Shown here: in pieces, positions 17,521-26,437 of the stretch
How positions within the stretch are numbered: position 1 is the first letter of the stretch
How the letters are laid out: the number at the start of each line of letters is the position of its first letter
NCBI GenBank assembly: GCA_019652555.1
Contig: BPAJ01000001.1
Coordinates: 584,762-648,761 of the forward strand
Direction of reading: 5' to 3'
DNA length: 64,000 nucleotides
From: Gammaproteobacteria bacterium
Lineage (GTDB): Bacteria; Pseudomonadota; Gammaproteobacteria; Magnimaribacterales; AG-339-G14
The notes under the pieces: generated by a model
The model's input: only the letters and a program-made list of their open reading frames with translations
What the model was told of the DNA's origin: nothing
The model's database searches: none
Translations under genes and position numbers: made by a program

Positions 17521-17946
17521 TTAAAACTGATTTATTGCCGCAGTAACAACTCCCATTATGTCTAGTTCTTCTCCGTTCTTTAAAAAAATTGGCGGGTATT
17601 TAATATTCTCTGATAGTAAACCCACCTTAGGTGTTAATTGAAGACGCTTACAAGCATAAGCACCATCGATGGAAGCGATAACGATGTCACCATGTTTGGG
17701 CTCTAGACTCCTATCAACTATAAGTATTGCGCCATTATTGATTCCTGCATTTAACATGGAATCTCCATTTGCTCTCACGAGATAAGTAGCAGCTGGAGCT
17801 TTTATTAAGAGTTGATGTAAATCAATTGATTTTTCTATGTAGTCATCTGCAGGACTTGGCCAACCTACTTGAACGTACTCAGAAAACAAAGGCGTTTCTG
17901 AGTTTCTGTCAGAGTCTGCAATCTGCCCTAAATGTTTTAAATTCAT
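17521..17946 (-). CDS. umuD: Translesion error-prone DNA polymerase V autoproteolytic subunit UmuD
   Basis: A 141-residue S24 family peptidase-like protein. The catalytic Ser is in RANGDSML (about residue 62) and the catalytic Lys in AYACKRLQL (about residue 99), placed as in E. coli UmuD. RecA-stimulated self-cleavage removes the N-terminal arm to give UmuD', which joins UmuC. The cleavage-site region reads YVQVGWPSPADDY; E. coli has Cys-Gly and LexA has Ala-Gly at this place, so the P1 residue here is Val. An almost perfect LexA box lies 24 bp upstream of the start. Confidence 0.93.
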   Translation of the reverse strand: MNLKHLGQIADSDRNSETPLFSEYVQVGWPSPADDYIEKSIDLHQLLIKAPAATYLVRANGDSMLNAGINNGAILIVDRSLEPKHGDIVIASIDGAYACKRLQLTPKVGLLSENIKYPPIFLKNGEELDIMGVVTAAINQF

Positions 17947-17969
17947 AAATATTAAGGTTGAATAATTAA

Positions 17970-17989
17970 TACTGTATATATATACAGTA
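17970..17989 (-). promoter_or_regulatory. LexA (SOS) box upstream of umuDC
   Basis: A 20 bp perfect palindrome, TACTGTATATATATACAGTA, equal to the E. coli SOS consensus CTGT-N8-ACAG with the preferred alternating AT core. It lies between coq7 and umuD, ending 24 bp before the umuD start, and overlaps a TATACT -10-like hexamer on the minus strand (17986-17991). LexA would repress umuDC until DNA damage. Confidence 0.95.
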
Positions 17990-18024
17990 TATTTGCATTA
18001 GGAGAAAATGCAACTGGAATTTTA

Positions 18025-18540
18025 TTAGATAATTTTAGCTACCTTGACTGCGAAAGCCGAGCCACCGCCTACTATTTTGGTCCAGATATTAATAAAAATA
18101 CCCGGGGTTAAATTTTTCTTTTCAGCTGATTCAAGTTTGTGATCAATTTCATCGTCCTGACATGACTGAAGAAGATCTATTAGCTCTTGGTTAGGATTTG
18201 GCTGAGCTCGAAGATATTTGAGTTGTTCTTCGTAGTGCTCTTCTACAAAAGCTTCAACAGCTTCTATAGTAGCAAAGACAATTTTTGGACCAAATAGCGT
18301 AGGAAGAAAACCGAGTAAAAAGCCAGCAACTTTCCACAACCAAACTAATTTGCTTCTGTCTTTTTTTGGAAGCACTCCTTCAATCTTTTGAAGATGAGAT
18401 TCTTCAGTTGCTAAATGCCTTTTAGAAAAATTAACCAATTCAGGATCCTTAGCAATTTTAAGAATTCCTTTGTAAATATAAACAGCTCCTACTTCGCCAG
18501 CATGATCTGATCTCAGAAAGCCTTTTAATAGATTATCCAT
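18025..18540 (-). CDS. coq7: 2-polyprenyl-3-methyl-6-methoxy-1,4-benzoquinone monooxygenase (Coq7)
   Basis: A 171-residue di-iron hydroxylase that adds the last ring oxygen in ubiquinone synthesis. The two half-repeats of the four-helix bundle carry the iron ligands: SDHAGEVGAVYIYKG (first Glu), ATEESHL (ExxH), EAFVEEHYEEQL (Glu) and DDEIDHK (ExxH). It is the short form lacking N-terminal extension. It belongs to a leftward run with the small membrane protein upstream and ends before the LexA box. Confidence 0.94.
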   Translation of the reverse strand: MDNLLKGFLRSDHAGEVGAVYIYKGILKIAKDPELVNFSKRHLATEESHLQKIEGVLPKKDRSKLVWLWKVAGFLLGFLPTLFGPKIVFATIEAVEAFVEEHYEEQLKYLRAQPNPNQELIDLLQSCQDDEIDHKLESAEKKNLTPGIFINIWTKIVGGGSAFAVKVAKII

Positions 18541-18582
18541 TAGAGAAAAATACCTACAAACTTAGTTATAAAAAAATATCTT

Positions 18583-18846
18583 TTAAGCAACTTTAGTTTT
18601 TTTATATTCCCTGTAGTTATTAACTATTCCAATGTAGTTGATATAAGCCCAGATTGGCATGAATGCCAATAGCCACCAAAGTTCAGTAACAATTAACAAA
18701 TAAACTCCTGGAATAAAACCAACAGTACCAACAATAAAACCGTAAAAACGAGTTTTTGCATTAAGACTTGTAAGCAAGTAAACACAGATGAATGCAAAAA
18801 TTTGATCAAAAATTTGTGCAGAATTGAAAATATTAAATTCAAGCAT
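18583..18846 (-). CDS. Small three-helix membrane protein, function unknown
   Basis: An 87-residue protein with about three hydrophobic helices (residues 12-30, 34-53 and 57-76) and a basic C-terminal tail. The pattern GFIVGTVGFIPGVYLLIVTE resembles small halves of SWEET/PnuC-like membrane proteins, but this is a weak impression. It lies between tRNA-Val and coq7 and reads in the same direction. I do not assign a function. Confidence 0.55.
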   Translation of the reverse strand: MLEFNIFNSAQIFDQIFAFICVYLLTSLNAKTRFYGFIVGTVGFIPGVYLLIVTELWWLLAFMPIWAYINYIGIVNNYREYKKTKVA

Positions 18847-18862
18847 TTTTACCTCAGAAACT

Positions 18863-18939
18863 TGGTAGACACGCCCGGATTCGAACCGGGGACCCCTACC
18901 ATGTCAAGGTAGTACTCTAACCAACTGAGCTACGTGTCT
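18863..18939 (-). tRNA. tRNA-Val (GAC)
   Basis: A 77-nt cloverleaf with encoded CCA. Acceptor AGACACG pairs with CGTGTCT, the anticodon stem CTACC pairs with GGTAG around the loop TTGACAT giving anticodon GAC, and the T-arm CCGG-TTCGAAT-CCGG is standard. The 5' ten bases also hold the last codons and the TAG stop of the msrB reading frame. Confidence 0.96.
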
Positions 18940-20197
18940 AAATTCGGAACGAATTCTAACACAGTCGCATTGATACAATACCTTGGTTTACCATTTGGAC
19001 CATCATTGAATACGTGTCCTAGGTGAATGCCTGATGATTTAGATCTTATCTCAACACGAACCATGCCATAACTGTAATCCATATGTTCAGTTACAGAATC
19101 CTCAATCGCTTCAGTAAAAGAAAGCCATCCCGTTTTGGAATTAAATCTGTGTTTGGTGTCAAAAAGAGGAGCTCCGCTTAATTTATCAACAAATACTCCT
19201 TCAGGAGTATTTTTAAATAATTCATATTCTTTGCAATACGTAGGATCCGTACCTTGATTGAACGCTACGTCATAAGCTTCTGTTTTACCAAACTTAAATT
19301 TTCCTAGAGATTTATAAAATTTTTCATTCGATAAATATCCTTGATGGGACCAAACTTCTTTACCATTCTCTAAAAAATAGATTGTTGGTGTTGCCCAAGT
19401 AGGTGTTTTTAAATCAAGCCATCTAGTTCATCTGATTTTCTAAAAAATATTTCTATGGAGCCTTGATAATCATTTAAAACATCTTGTCTTAATTTGAAAC
19501 AATAAGGACAGCCTTCTGCCTCAAGAATAAGTATTTTTTTTCCAATTACTAAATCTTTATTATCTGTAGATTTTTCAGTTTTTTTTGAGAAAACAACTCC
19601 AGTTGAATTATCTGGGCAATATCCATTTGGATTCTTTTTTAAATAATCTTGATGATAATCTTCTGCCAAATAAAAATTTGTCAACTTTTTAATATCAGTT
19701 TTGATTGGTCCAAATCCTTTTTGGTTCAAAAGATTTTGATAATTATTTTTTACTTTTTTAGAAAGCAAAATTTCTTCAATCTGACGAAGTAAGAATTACT
19801 GAGCGATATTGAACACCAATGTCGTTTCCTTGTCGATTTTCTTGAGTTGGGTCATGCATTTCAAAAAAAGTCTTTAAAAGATTTTCAAGATTTGTTTTAT
19901 TACTGTTATAAGTTACTTTAACAACTTCAGCATAATTATTTGGATTAAATCTATTTTCTCTTTTGATGATTTCTTTATAAATGGGCTTAATATTTTTTCC
20001 ATCTGCATATCCAGATTCAACATTTATAACGCCATAGGTTTCTTGAAACTTTTTTTCTACACTCCAAAAACAACCTGCTCCAAAAACTATAGTTTTTATG
20101 TGATTGGTAGAGTTATCTAAATCTGATGAAAAACTCCAAGAACTTTGTAAAAGAAAAAAAACTAAAAATAAATTTTAGGTTTCAGTATTTTGTACAT
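18930..20197 (-). pseudogene. MsrA-thioredoxin-MsrB fusion, broken by three single-base frameshifts
   Basis: Read across three frames this stretch encodes one exported protein. From ATG 20197 comes MYKILKPKIYF; after one missing T near 20164-20168 the frame continues with a signal peptide and MsrA (catalytic GAGCFW about 20080, ending TSSD). A shift near 19776-19790 leads to the MsrA C-terminus and a thioredoxin-like domain with CPYC (about 19507-19518). A shift near 19411-19427 leads to WATPTIYF and then MsrB with HLGHVFNDGP and RYCIN (catalytic Cys at 18975-18977). MsrB lacks the zinc CxxC pairs. The stop lies inside tRNA-Val. Each break is fixed by a single base, so sequencing error is as likely as decay. 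If intact it would repair oxidised methionine in the periplasm. Confidence 0.8.
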
Positions 20198-21244
20198 GTC
20201 TAATATGTTGAATTAATTTTTTTGCTTCTGTTTCAATCGAAAAATTTTCTGAAATATATTTTGCAGCATTTTCTCCCATGATTTTTGTTTTAGAACTATT
20301 TTTTATTAATAAATCTAATTTTTCAGAAGTTTGATTAACATCATCAGTATTTACAACATAACCATCAATTCCATCTCCGAATAATTTCATCCCAAACACC
20401 CTCTGAACTGGTTAACACTGCTGCTCCAGATGCCATTCCTTCTAATGGAGTAAGACCATAACCTTCATTTCTGCTTAAAGCTGCAACAACTGTCATGCCT
20501 TGAAATAAATTTGGTAGTTCCTCAAAAGTTTTCTTACCTAAAAAAATAATTCTGTCTTCTAAATTAGCATTCTTAATTTTAGAAAACATTTTATTCTTAT
20601 AAGGCTGATCTTCTATTTGAGTTTCCCCACAAATGATTACTGTAGCAGAGGGATTATTTGGCAAAATATTTATTGCAGCATCAACCAGAATATCTATACC
20701 TTTTGAATATCTTACTCTTCCAAAAATGCCAATTCCTAATGTTCCTGGAAAATTTAACTTATCCCAAGATTCTTTTTTATTAATTGGCGCAGAGAATCTT
20801 TTCAAATCAACTCCATGAGGAATGATTTTATCAGGTTCTTTTGCTAAATAACTTGCTGCTTTTTTTGAAGTTGAAATGACACTATCCATTTTAGAGATTA
20901 ACCATTTAGTAAATTTTGTATGATTTCTTTGAGCGGTTGATAAAAAAATAATTTTTATTTTTGAGCCAAAAATATACTTTGCAATTAAGCCTTGAATCAT
21001 TTCATCATTTCTACGTGTAAAAAAAATCCTTGTTTTTTCCATTAGATAAGTTATTTCTGGTAAGTTTTATAAACTGATAAAAGTTTATTGTTCTAAATTC
21101 ATTTGGAATAAAAGAAGAACCTAAAACTGCTAAGTTTATTTCCTTATATTGATAGTCAAGTAGCTGAATAGTAATTGAAGTGACGCCTGAAAAATTTCTT
21201 CCAGAATTACCTATAATTAACTCAATTTCATCAAGGTCATGCAT
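20175..21244 (-). pseudogene. Glycosyltransferase family 4 (LPS-core LpcC-like), broken by two frameshifts
   Basis: About 356 codons that match one GT-B glycosyltransferase once two single-base shifts are repaired. The N-terminal part (to about 21035) has GRNFSGVTSITIQLL, typical of LpcC-like mannosyltransferases. With one A fewer in the A6 run (21033-21038) the frame runs into TRIFFTRRNDEMIQGL, then STAQRNHTKFTKWLISKMD, IPHGVDLKRF, GRVRYSKGIDILV and SRNEGYGLTPLEGMASG. A second shift at about 20371-20379 (one G fewer) gives EIIRDGIDGYVVN and the C-terminus. It would add a sugar to lipopolysaccharide core. Real pseudogene or sequence error cannot be told apart here. Confidence 0.8.
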
Positions 21245-21303
21245 CTTTTTACTTTCAATAAATGATTTTATCTTACAATTTAATTCTTAAGGCATTATAA
21301 AGA

Positions 21304-21879
21304 ATGAGAATATTTTTATTTTTAACATTTACTGTTTTAGTTTTCGTAGCTTTTTTTGTCTTTAAGGAATCTATCTACAAAAAAGAAAACGATGTCTTGT
21401 TAGAAAAAGAAATTAGTAATGAGATTGAAGAAAAAATATTAGATTTAACCTCATTGAGTAATAGAATCTCAAAAAAAAATATATACCTGAACTTGGAAAA
21501 AATTAGTAGAGATGATCTTTCTACTGAAGTTAATAACTTATTAGCAATAAATAAAGTGATTAATTTTGACGAATCTTTTGCAGATATCATCCCTGGAGAT
21601 ATTCTAAATATAAATTTATTTGGTGGTAACTTTCAAAAAGAAATTAAGTCAGTAAAAAAATCTAATTTAAATAAAATTATTACAACCATGTCTGAAGAGA
21701 ATGAAAATGAATCTTTTTTTGTTATTGGAGAAGACGTCTCTTTTGGAAAAATTCACTACGGTGGGAAAGTTTTTCTCTTAAAAAAAGATTCAAATCTTTC
21801 TTATATCATTAATACTTCGGACGCAGATCTAGAAGTACCTCAATTTAGTGATGATGACTACTCCGTAAGGGAAAATTAA
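21304..21879 (+). CDS. Membrane-anchored protein resembling a metallopeptidase prodomain, function unknown
   Basis: A 191-residue protein with one N-terminal hydrophobic helix (residues 2-20), a charged linker and a C-terminal beta-rich domain: PGDILNINLFGGNFQKEI, then a gap, then GEDVSFGKIHYGGKVFLL. This order (hydrophobic strand, turn, GxIxxGGxxFxL, ending in VP) resembles the prodomain found before the catalytic domain in many bacterial reprolysin-like proteases. The adjacent convergent gene is such a protease without this domain at its own N-terminus, which suggests a split inhibitor or chaperone. The resemblance was judged by eye. Confidence 0.5.
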   Translation: MRIFLFLTFTVLVFVAFFVFKESIYKKENDVLLEKEISNEIEEKILDLTSLSNRISKKNIYLNLEKISRDDLSTEVNNLLAINKVINFDESFADIIPGDILNINLFGGNFQKEIKSVKKSNLNKIITTMSEENENESFFVIGEDVSFGKIHYGGKVFLLKKDSNLSYIINTSDADLEVPQFSDDDYSVREN

Positions 21880-21883
21880 AAAT

Positions 21884-24880
21884 CTAATCTGGAATTCCGT
21901 CCTGATTTGAATCAACAGAAGATGTCGGATCTAGTTTAAAAGCATCGTAAATATCTAGTACCCCGTCATTGTCATCATCGTTATCTAATTTGTTGTCGAT
22001 TCCATCACCATCAGTATCAGCACTTTCTAATTTCCATATTCTCCCCAAATGATCTCTATACTGAACTATCCCCACTTCATTGTTCATCCAAAAAACTGTG
22101 TGCATTAGGTAAGCGTCTGTACTGTAAGGACTTGAATTGTTATCCCATATCGTAAAAACATATTTGATTGAGTCAAAATTTCCATAAGGTACGGTTATAT
22201 TTTCATTTTTTATAAAATGATTGAAATGATAAACATTGTTATAAGTGGGAGGATTCCCGTAATGAGCATTGCTACATTCTCTAGATAAATAATTACCAAT
22301 ACTTTGAAAAGAATCAAAGAAAACGCATAAGTCATTATTGTTGTAGAGAGTATATTCGTCCTGATTAGAAAATTTATAACCACCTTCATAATCAGTTCGG
22401 TTGATATAATATTTATCATTTAGTTCATAAAAATGATATGCCATTTTTGGAATATCATTTAAAGCATTCTCCCATTTAAAACTTTTGTAAGTGAGACCAT
22501 TTATAACCACATCAGAAAACTCTGTGATAGTAAAATTTCTTATAGAACCTGCATTCGAGAAAGTAGAGATGCCTCCAGATATTTTTGGAAAAAGGTTTTT
22601 AATACTAATTTTGTTTGAGGAATTTGAATTGTCTAGTGAGCTAGCAGGTAAGATATTTGAAAATCTAGTTCCATAGCTGTTGTACCATTTGGAATTATCG
22701 CTTTGATTTAATACGCCACAAGCAGAATTATTTTTACATATAACATTTGGATTGGAAAAATAATCAGGTGAAATATCACTATAGCTCATTACAGTTCCCC
22801 AATCTAAGCTATCAGTAAAATCCCCATCACTATTTCCATCGACTCGGTGTCCATAGGCATAAGATTGTCCATTAGCTCCTGGCCAATGTCCCGAACCTAA
22901 GTTATGTCCAAGTTCGTGAGCAAAAACTTTATCAGGAAAACATGGACTGCATCCTATTTCGTTCCAATTTGGATCAACAGACCAAGCAGATAAATATCCA
23001 TGGGCTGCGTCCCAATCATTTTCATCAATATTAAAATCAATGTAAGCGGTGCCTCCAATTGCACCTCCCTCTTGATCGATTTTTGCATTATCCCATCTGG
23101 AAAGGAGAATAAAATAATCTGCTCCGTATAAGACTTGATCTCTTTTTATTTTTTCTCTCTCAACTAAGCTAGAAAAAATATCGTCATTAGATTGATTGGC
23201 AACATCTACGTCATATGGCAATAGCTTTAAAAGGTTAAATTGAATTTCTGCCTTACTTCTATTTAATGCACTATTTGCGGAAGTAATTAAATAAAGTACT
23301 TTAGTTCTTACAGCTGACTCAGATCCATGAAAAGAAAGCATATCCGGAGCGTAATAAACTAAAAGATCTATAACATAAGAAATATCTAAAATTTCTATAT
23401 TCAAGTTTATTGAATCAGATAAAGAACCATCACTTACTGTAATCGTGAGAGAAAAGCTTGATCTAAATTCGTAATCTGGAAAATCTTGAAATACTAACTG
23501 ACCGGTATTTGAAATAGCAAAGTAAGATGCATCAGGTCCTGAGAGCAAAAAACTTAAAACATCCCCATCAGCATCACTAGCTAATATAGTTACAACATCA
23601 AGTTGGTTTTCTGGAATGGAAATGTTGCTTGATGAGGACGAAATAATGGGAGCATCTGGAAGAGCAGCAACTGAAATATTTACTGTTGCCGAGGAGTTTA
23701 AAGAACCTTGTTCTAAAGTGTAAGTGAAAGAATCGTTTCCATTGAAGTCAGTATTTGGTTGGTAGACTAATATATTGGAATTATTTTTAGTGATAGTTCC
23801 ATTTATTGGTTGTGTAAAAGAAATATTAAAAGATGCTTGATTATCAAAATCATCATTTACCAAAACATCTATATTGAATGATTGATCTTCAAAAGAATTA
23901 ATGAGATCAGGGTTTGCCTGAATAGAAAAAGCTAAATTAGCTACTGTCTCACCAGAAATTTCAGAAACGTAAGCTACTAAATCTGAGTCATATCTAGAAT
24001 AGATATTTTGCACATCATTGCCAGAAGCAACTGCTATAAGATCAATGAAGAAGTTATCTGTAGCAAAATCGAATAGCGCGTGGGTAGTAGCTAGATTAGG
24101 TTTGACCTGTATCAGAGGTAAGAACTTTTCAAGCATATTTGATACTTTTTCTCTAGTTTCGCTTTGAAGAGATAATGAAAATGTAAAATTAACTTTCTCT
24201 GTAATTGAATCCAGTATCGCGCTTGATTCAATACTTACTTCACTTTGAGAAATCTGATAGGAAGCAACCATTTCATCAAGTATTATTTGAAAAATTTCAT
24301 TACTTTTTATCTCAACACCGCTTAAATTATTTACTAACTTAGTTAAAGACAAAGCAAGTATCGTTAGTTGATTAGCTTTTTCATAAGCTTCAGAAAATTT
24401 GTAGCCATTATTTATATTTTCAACATGATCAACTATATTGATGTTTAAGTTTTGGTCTAATCCCAAAAGACTGTTAATTGTTACAGAAACAGGGTTGTTA
24501 AGTTTTGCAAGAGATAAGGATAGGAAAAAATCTGCAGTTGTTAATGGTGAAACTATAAAAGGTTGTTCAGAATTAGATACGAAATCATTAATTTTATGGT
24601 TCACTAAAACTAGATTATCTAGACTGTTGTTAGTGTCTAGATCAATACCTCCAGAAGTTTGAATTCTAAAATTTGTTTCTTGGGTAGATAGATTAAAGCT
24701 TCCTAGCTGATTTGAAATTGTCTTTGTTTCTCCAAAACTTGAGAAATCATTAGTTGTTTCAATCCAAACTTCAGCATTCTTTATGTAGCCATCGACAACT
24801 AATCCGTTAAGAAATTTTTGAAAAGTGAAGTTCTCTTCATCAGAAGGACTAGAAGTTCCACCTCCTCCACATGAAAACAA
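21884..24880 (-). CDS. Surface lipoprotein metalloprotease (reprolysin-like M12) with cadherin-like domains
   Basis: About 998 residues. The order is: lipobox FSC followed by a GGGG run; an N-terminal low-similarity region to residue 300; a cadherin/VCBS-like domain (NDDFDNQASF to SVAAL); a second one (IPENQLDVVTILASDADGD to NIEILDI); a zinc peptidase domain with HELGHNLGSGH (about residue 657) and Met-turn TVMSYS; a C-terminal domain; and Ca-binding thrombospondin-3 type repeats (DTDGDGIDNKLDNDDDNDG). It should degrade proteins at the cell surface. The only in-frame start is TTG 24880, inside the signal peptide. With one T fewer in the T7 run at 24894-24900, an ATG at 24926 would give a complete lipoprotein signal, MLVKNLLSSFFVFILLFSC. 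Confidence 0.85.
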   Translation of the reverse strand: MFSCGGGGTSSPSDEENFTFQKFLNGLVVDGYIKNAEVWIETTNDFSSFGETKTISNQLGSFNLSTQETNFRIQTSGGIDLDTNNSLDNLVLVNHKINDFVSNSEQPFIVSPLTTADFFLSLSLAKLNNPVSVTINSLLGLDQNLNINIVDHVENINNGYKFSEAYEKANQLTILALSLTKLVNNLSGVEIKSNEIFQIILDEMVASYQISQSEVSIESSAILDSITEKVNFTFSLSLQSETREKVSNMLEKFLPLIQVKPNLATTHALFDFATDNFFIDLIAVASGNDVQNIYSRYDSDLVAYVSEISGETVANLAFSIQANPDLINSFEDQSFNIDVLVNDDFDNQASFNISFTQPINGTITKNNSNILVYQPNTDFNGNDSFTYTLEQGSLNSSATVNISVAALPDAPIISSSSSNISIPENQLDVVTILASDADGDVLSFLLSGPDASYFAISNTGQLVFQDFPDYEFRSSFSLTITVSDGSLSDSINLNIEILDISYVIDLLVYYAPDMLSFHGSESAVRTKVLYLITSANSALNRSKAEIQFNLLKLLPYDVDVANQSNDDIFSSLVEREKIKRDQVLYGADYFILLSRWDNAKIDQEGGAIGGTAYIDFNIDENDWDAAHGYLSAWSVDPNWNEIGCSPCFPDKVFAHELGHNLGSGHWPGANGQSYAYGHRVDGNSDGDFTDSLDWGTVMSYSDISPDYFSNPNVICKNNSACGVLNQSDNSKWYNSYGTRFSNILPASSLDNSNSSNKISIKNLFPKISGGISTFSNAGSIRNFTITEFSDVVINGLTYKSFKWENALNDIPKMAYHFYELNDKYYINRTDYEGGYKFSNQDEYTLYNNNDLCVFFDSFQSIGNYLSRECSNAHYGNPPTYNNVYHFNHFIKNENITVPYGNFDSIKYVFTIWDNNSSPYSTDAYLMHTVFWMNNEVGIVQYRDHLGRIWKLESADTDGDGIDNKLDNDDDNDGVLDIYDAFKLDPTSSVDSNQDGIPD

Positions 24881-24938
24881 CAGTATAAAAACGAAAAAAA
24901 CTGCTAAGAAGGTTTTTAACTAGCATTAAGCTAGTGTT

Positions 24939-26402
24939 TTAAGATTTTTTGTTGGAAAACTGAAGATTGCCGTCTTCCATTTTTCCAAACTTTACGTCAA
25001 ACCAGTCTTTTAGATAATCTTGGTAATTCACCCAAGGTTTTTTATTTCCTTGCTTAGCAAACTTATGGATAGACCTTTGAATATAACCTGAGGACCAGTC
25101 TTCGAGCCAATCTTTAGATTCTTCAACATCGGCTGGGATTTCGGGACAGCATTTCTTAAAGTTATTTTTATCCATATGTTTGATCAAACGACAAACATAC
25201 TCACTAGTAATATCAGCTTTTAAGGTCCAGGAAGCATTAATATATCCAAAAGAATTTACAAAATTGGGTATACCGCTATACATCATGCTTTTGTAAGTCA
25301 TGGTATCTGACACATCAATTTTTGAGTTATCAACTTTAACTTCTATTCCACCAAAATTTTCAAGAACAATTCCTGTTGCAGTAATAATGACATCGGTTTT
25401 TAAAACTTCACCGGACTTAAGCTCAATACCTTCCTTAGTAAACTTTTCAATGTGATCGGTAACAATGGATACATCATTTTGTCTGATAGCTTCAAATAAA
25501 TCGCTATTTGGAACTAGACACATGCGTTGTTCCCAAGGATTGTAAGATGGAGTGAAATGCTTTTGAATGTTGTAGTTTGGAAGCTCTTCTTTGACCCTAT
25601 CTAGTAAAAATTCCTTAACTTTTTCAGGACGATTTCTGGCTCTTTTGTAAAGCCATTGTTGAAAAAGAACATTCCTAAGTCTTATGATGCTGTAAACAAA
25701 ACGTCTTGGAAGAAACTTGTTCAGAAAAAGAGCTATCGCATCCTCATCTGGTGCAGAAGCATAATATGTGGGTGACCTTTGGAGCATTGTCACATGCTTT
25801 GCTTTTTTTGACATTGCTGGAACAATCGTCGCTGCAGTAGCGCCACTTCCAATCACGACAATATTTTTCCCCTCGTAATCAAAATCTTCTGGCCACTCTT
25901 GAGGATGAATGATATCGCCTTGAAATTCATCTCTTCCTTTAAATTCTGGCAAGTGTCCGCCCTTGTAGCTGTAATAACCTGCACACATATAAAGAAAAGA
26001 GGATTTAAAAAGCTTAGATTCTCCAGTATTTTTGTCCTCAACTTTTAAGGTCCAAAGATTTTCAGAAGAGGACCATTCGGCTTGATGCACGTGATGTCTA
26101 TATCTTATTTTATCTGTGAGTTCATACTCTTTTATGGTTTCTTCTAGATATTCCATTATGGAAGAGCCATCTGCTATGGATTTTTTATGAAGCCATGGTT
26201 TGAAGCTAAAACCCAGAGTATGCATGTCTGAATCTGATCTTATACCTGGATATTTGAATAAATCCCAAGTTCCGCCAAAGTTATCTCTACCCTCTAATAT
26301 CAGGTATTTTTTGTTGGGACACTTCATACTGAGATGAGCGCCAGCACCAATACCAGAGATACCGGAACCAACTATCAAAACATCTAAAATTTCTTCATTC
26401 AT
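24939..26402 (-). CDS. Flavin-containing monooxygenase, Baeyer-Villiger type
   Basis: A 487-residue FAD/NADPH-dependent oxygenase. Two nucleotide-binding folds are present: VGSGISGIGAG at the N-terminus for FAD, with the GGTWDLFKYPGIRSD segment typical of the family, and VIGSGATAATIVPAM (about residue 190) for NADPH. Between them the fingerprint FQGDIIHPQEWP fits FxGxxxHxxxW(P/D) of Baeyer-Villiger monooxygenases. Substrates are likely ketones or hydrophobic carbonyl compounds but cannot be read from sequence. It is the first gene after the rhodanese in a leftward group with the diheme cytochrome. Confidence 0.88.
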   Translation of the reverse strand: MNEEILDVLIVGSGISGIGAGAHLSMKCPNKKYLILEGRDNFGGTWDLFKYPGIRSDSDMHTLGFSFKPWLHKKSIADGSSIMEYLEETIKEYELTDKIRYRHHVHQAEWSSSENLWTLKVEDKNTGESKLFKSSFLYMCAGYYSYKGGHLPEFKGRDEFQGDIIHPQEWPEDFDYEGKNIVVIGSGATAATIVPAMSKKAKHVTMLQRSPTYYASAPDEDAIALFLNKFLPRRFVYSIIRLRNVLFQQWLYKRARNRPEKVKEFLLDRVKEELPNYNIQKHFTPSYNPWEQRMCLVPNSDLFEAIRQNDVSIVTDHIEKFTKEGIELKSGEVLKTDVIITATGIVLENFGGIEVKVDNSKIDVSDTMTYKSMMYSGIPNFVNSFGYINASWTLKADITSEYVCRLIKHMDKNNFKKCCPEIPADVEESKDWLEDWSSGYIQRSIHKFAKQGNKKPWVNYQDYLKDWFDVKFGKMEDGNLQFSNKKS

Positions 26403-26437
26403 ATTTTTATTATAAATCCATAATTTTTCTTTTGAAA

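Noticed and set aside
16257-17946. umuDC as a recent mobile insertion
   Set aside because: There are no repeats, integrase or composition change at the borders that I can see by eye; the LexA box fits a native operon.
22210-22676. Short reading frames on both strands inside the metalloprotease gene
   Set aside because: They are frames in AT-rich coding DNA with no family resemblance; the protease frame is continuous.
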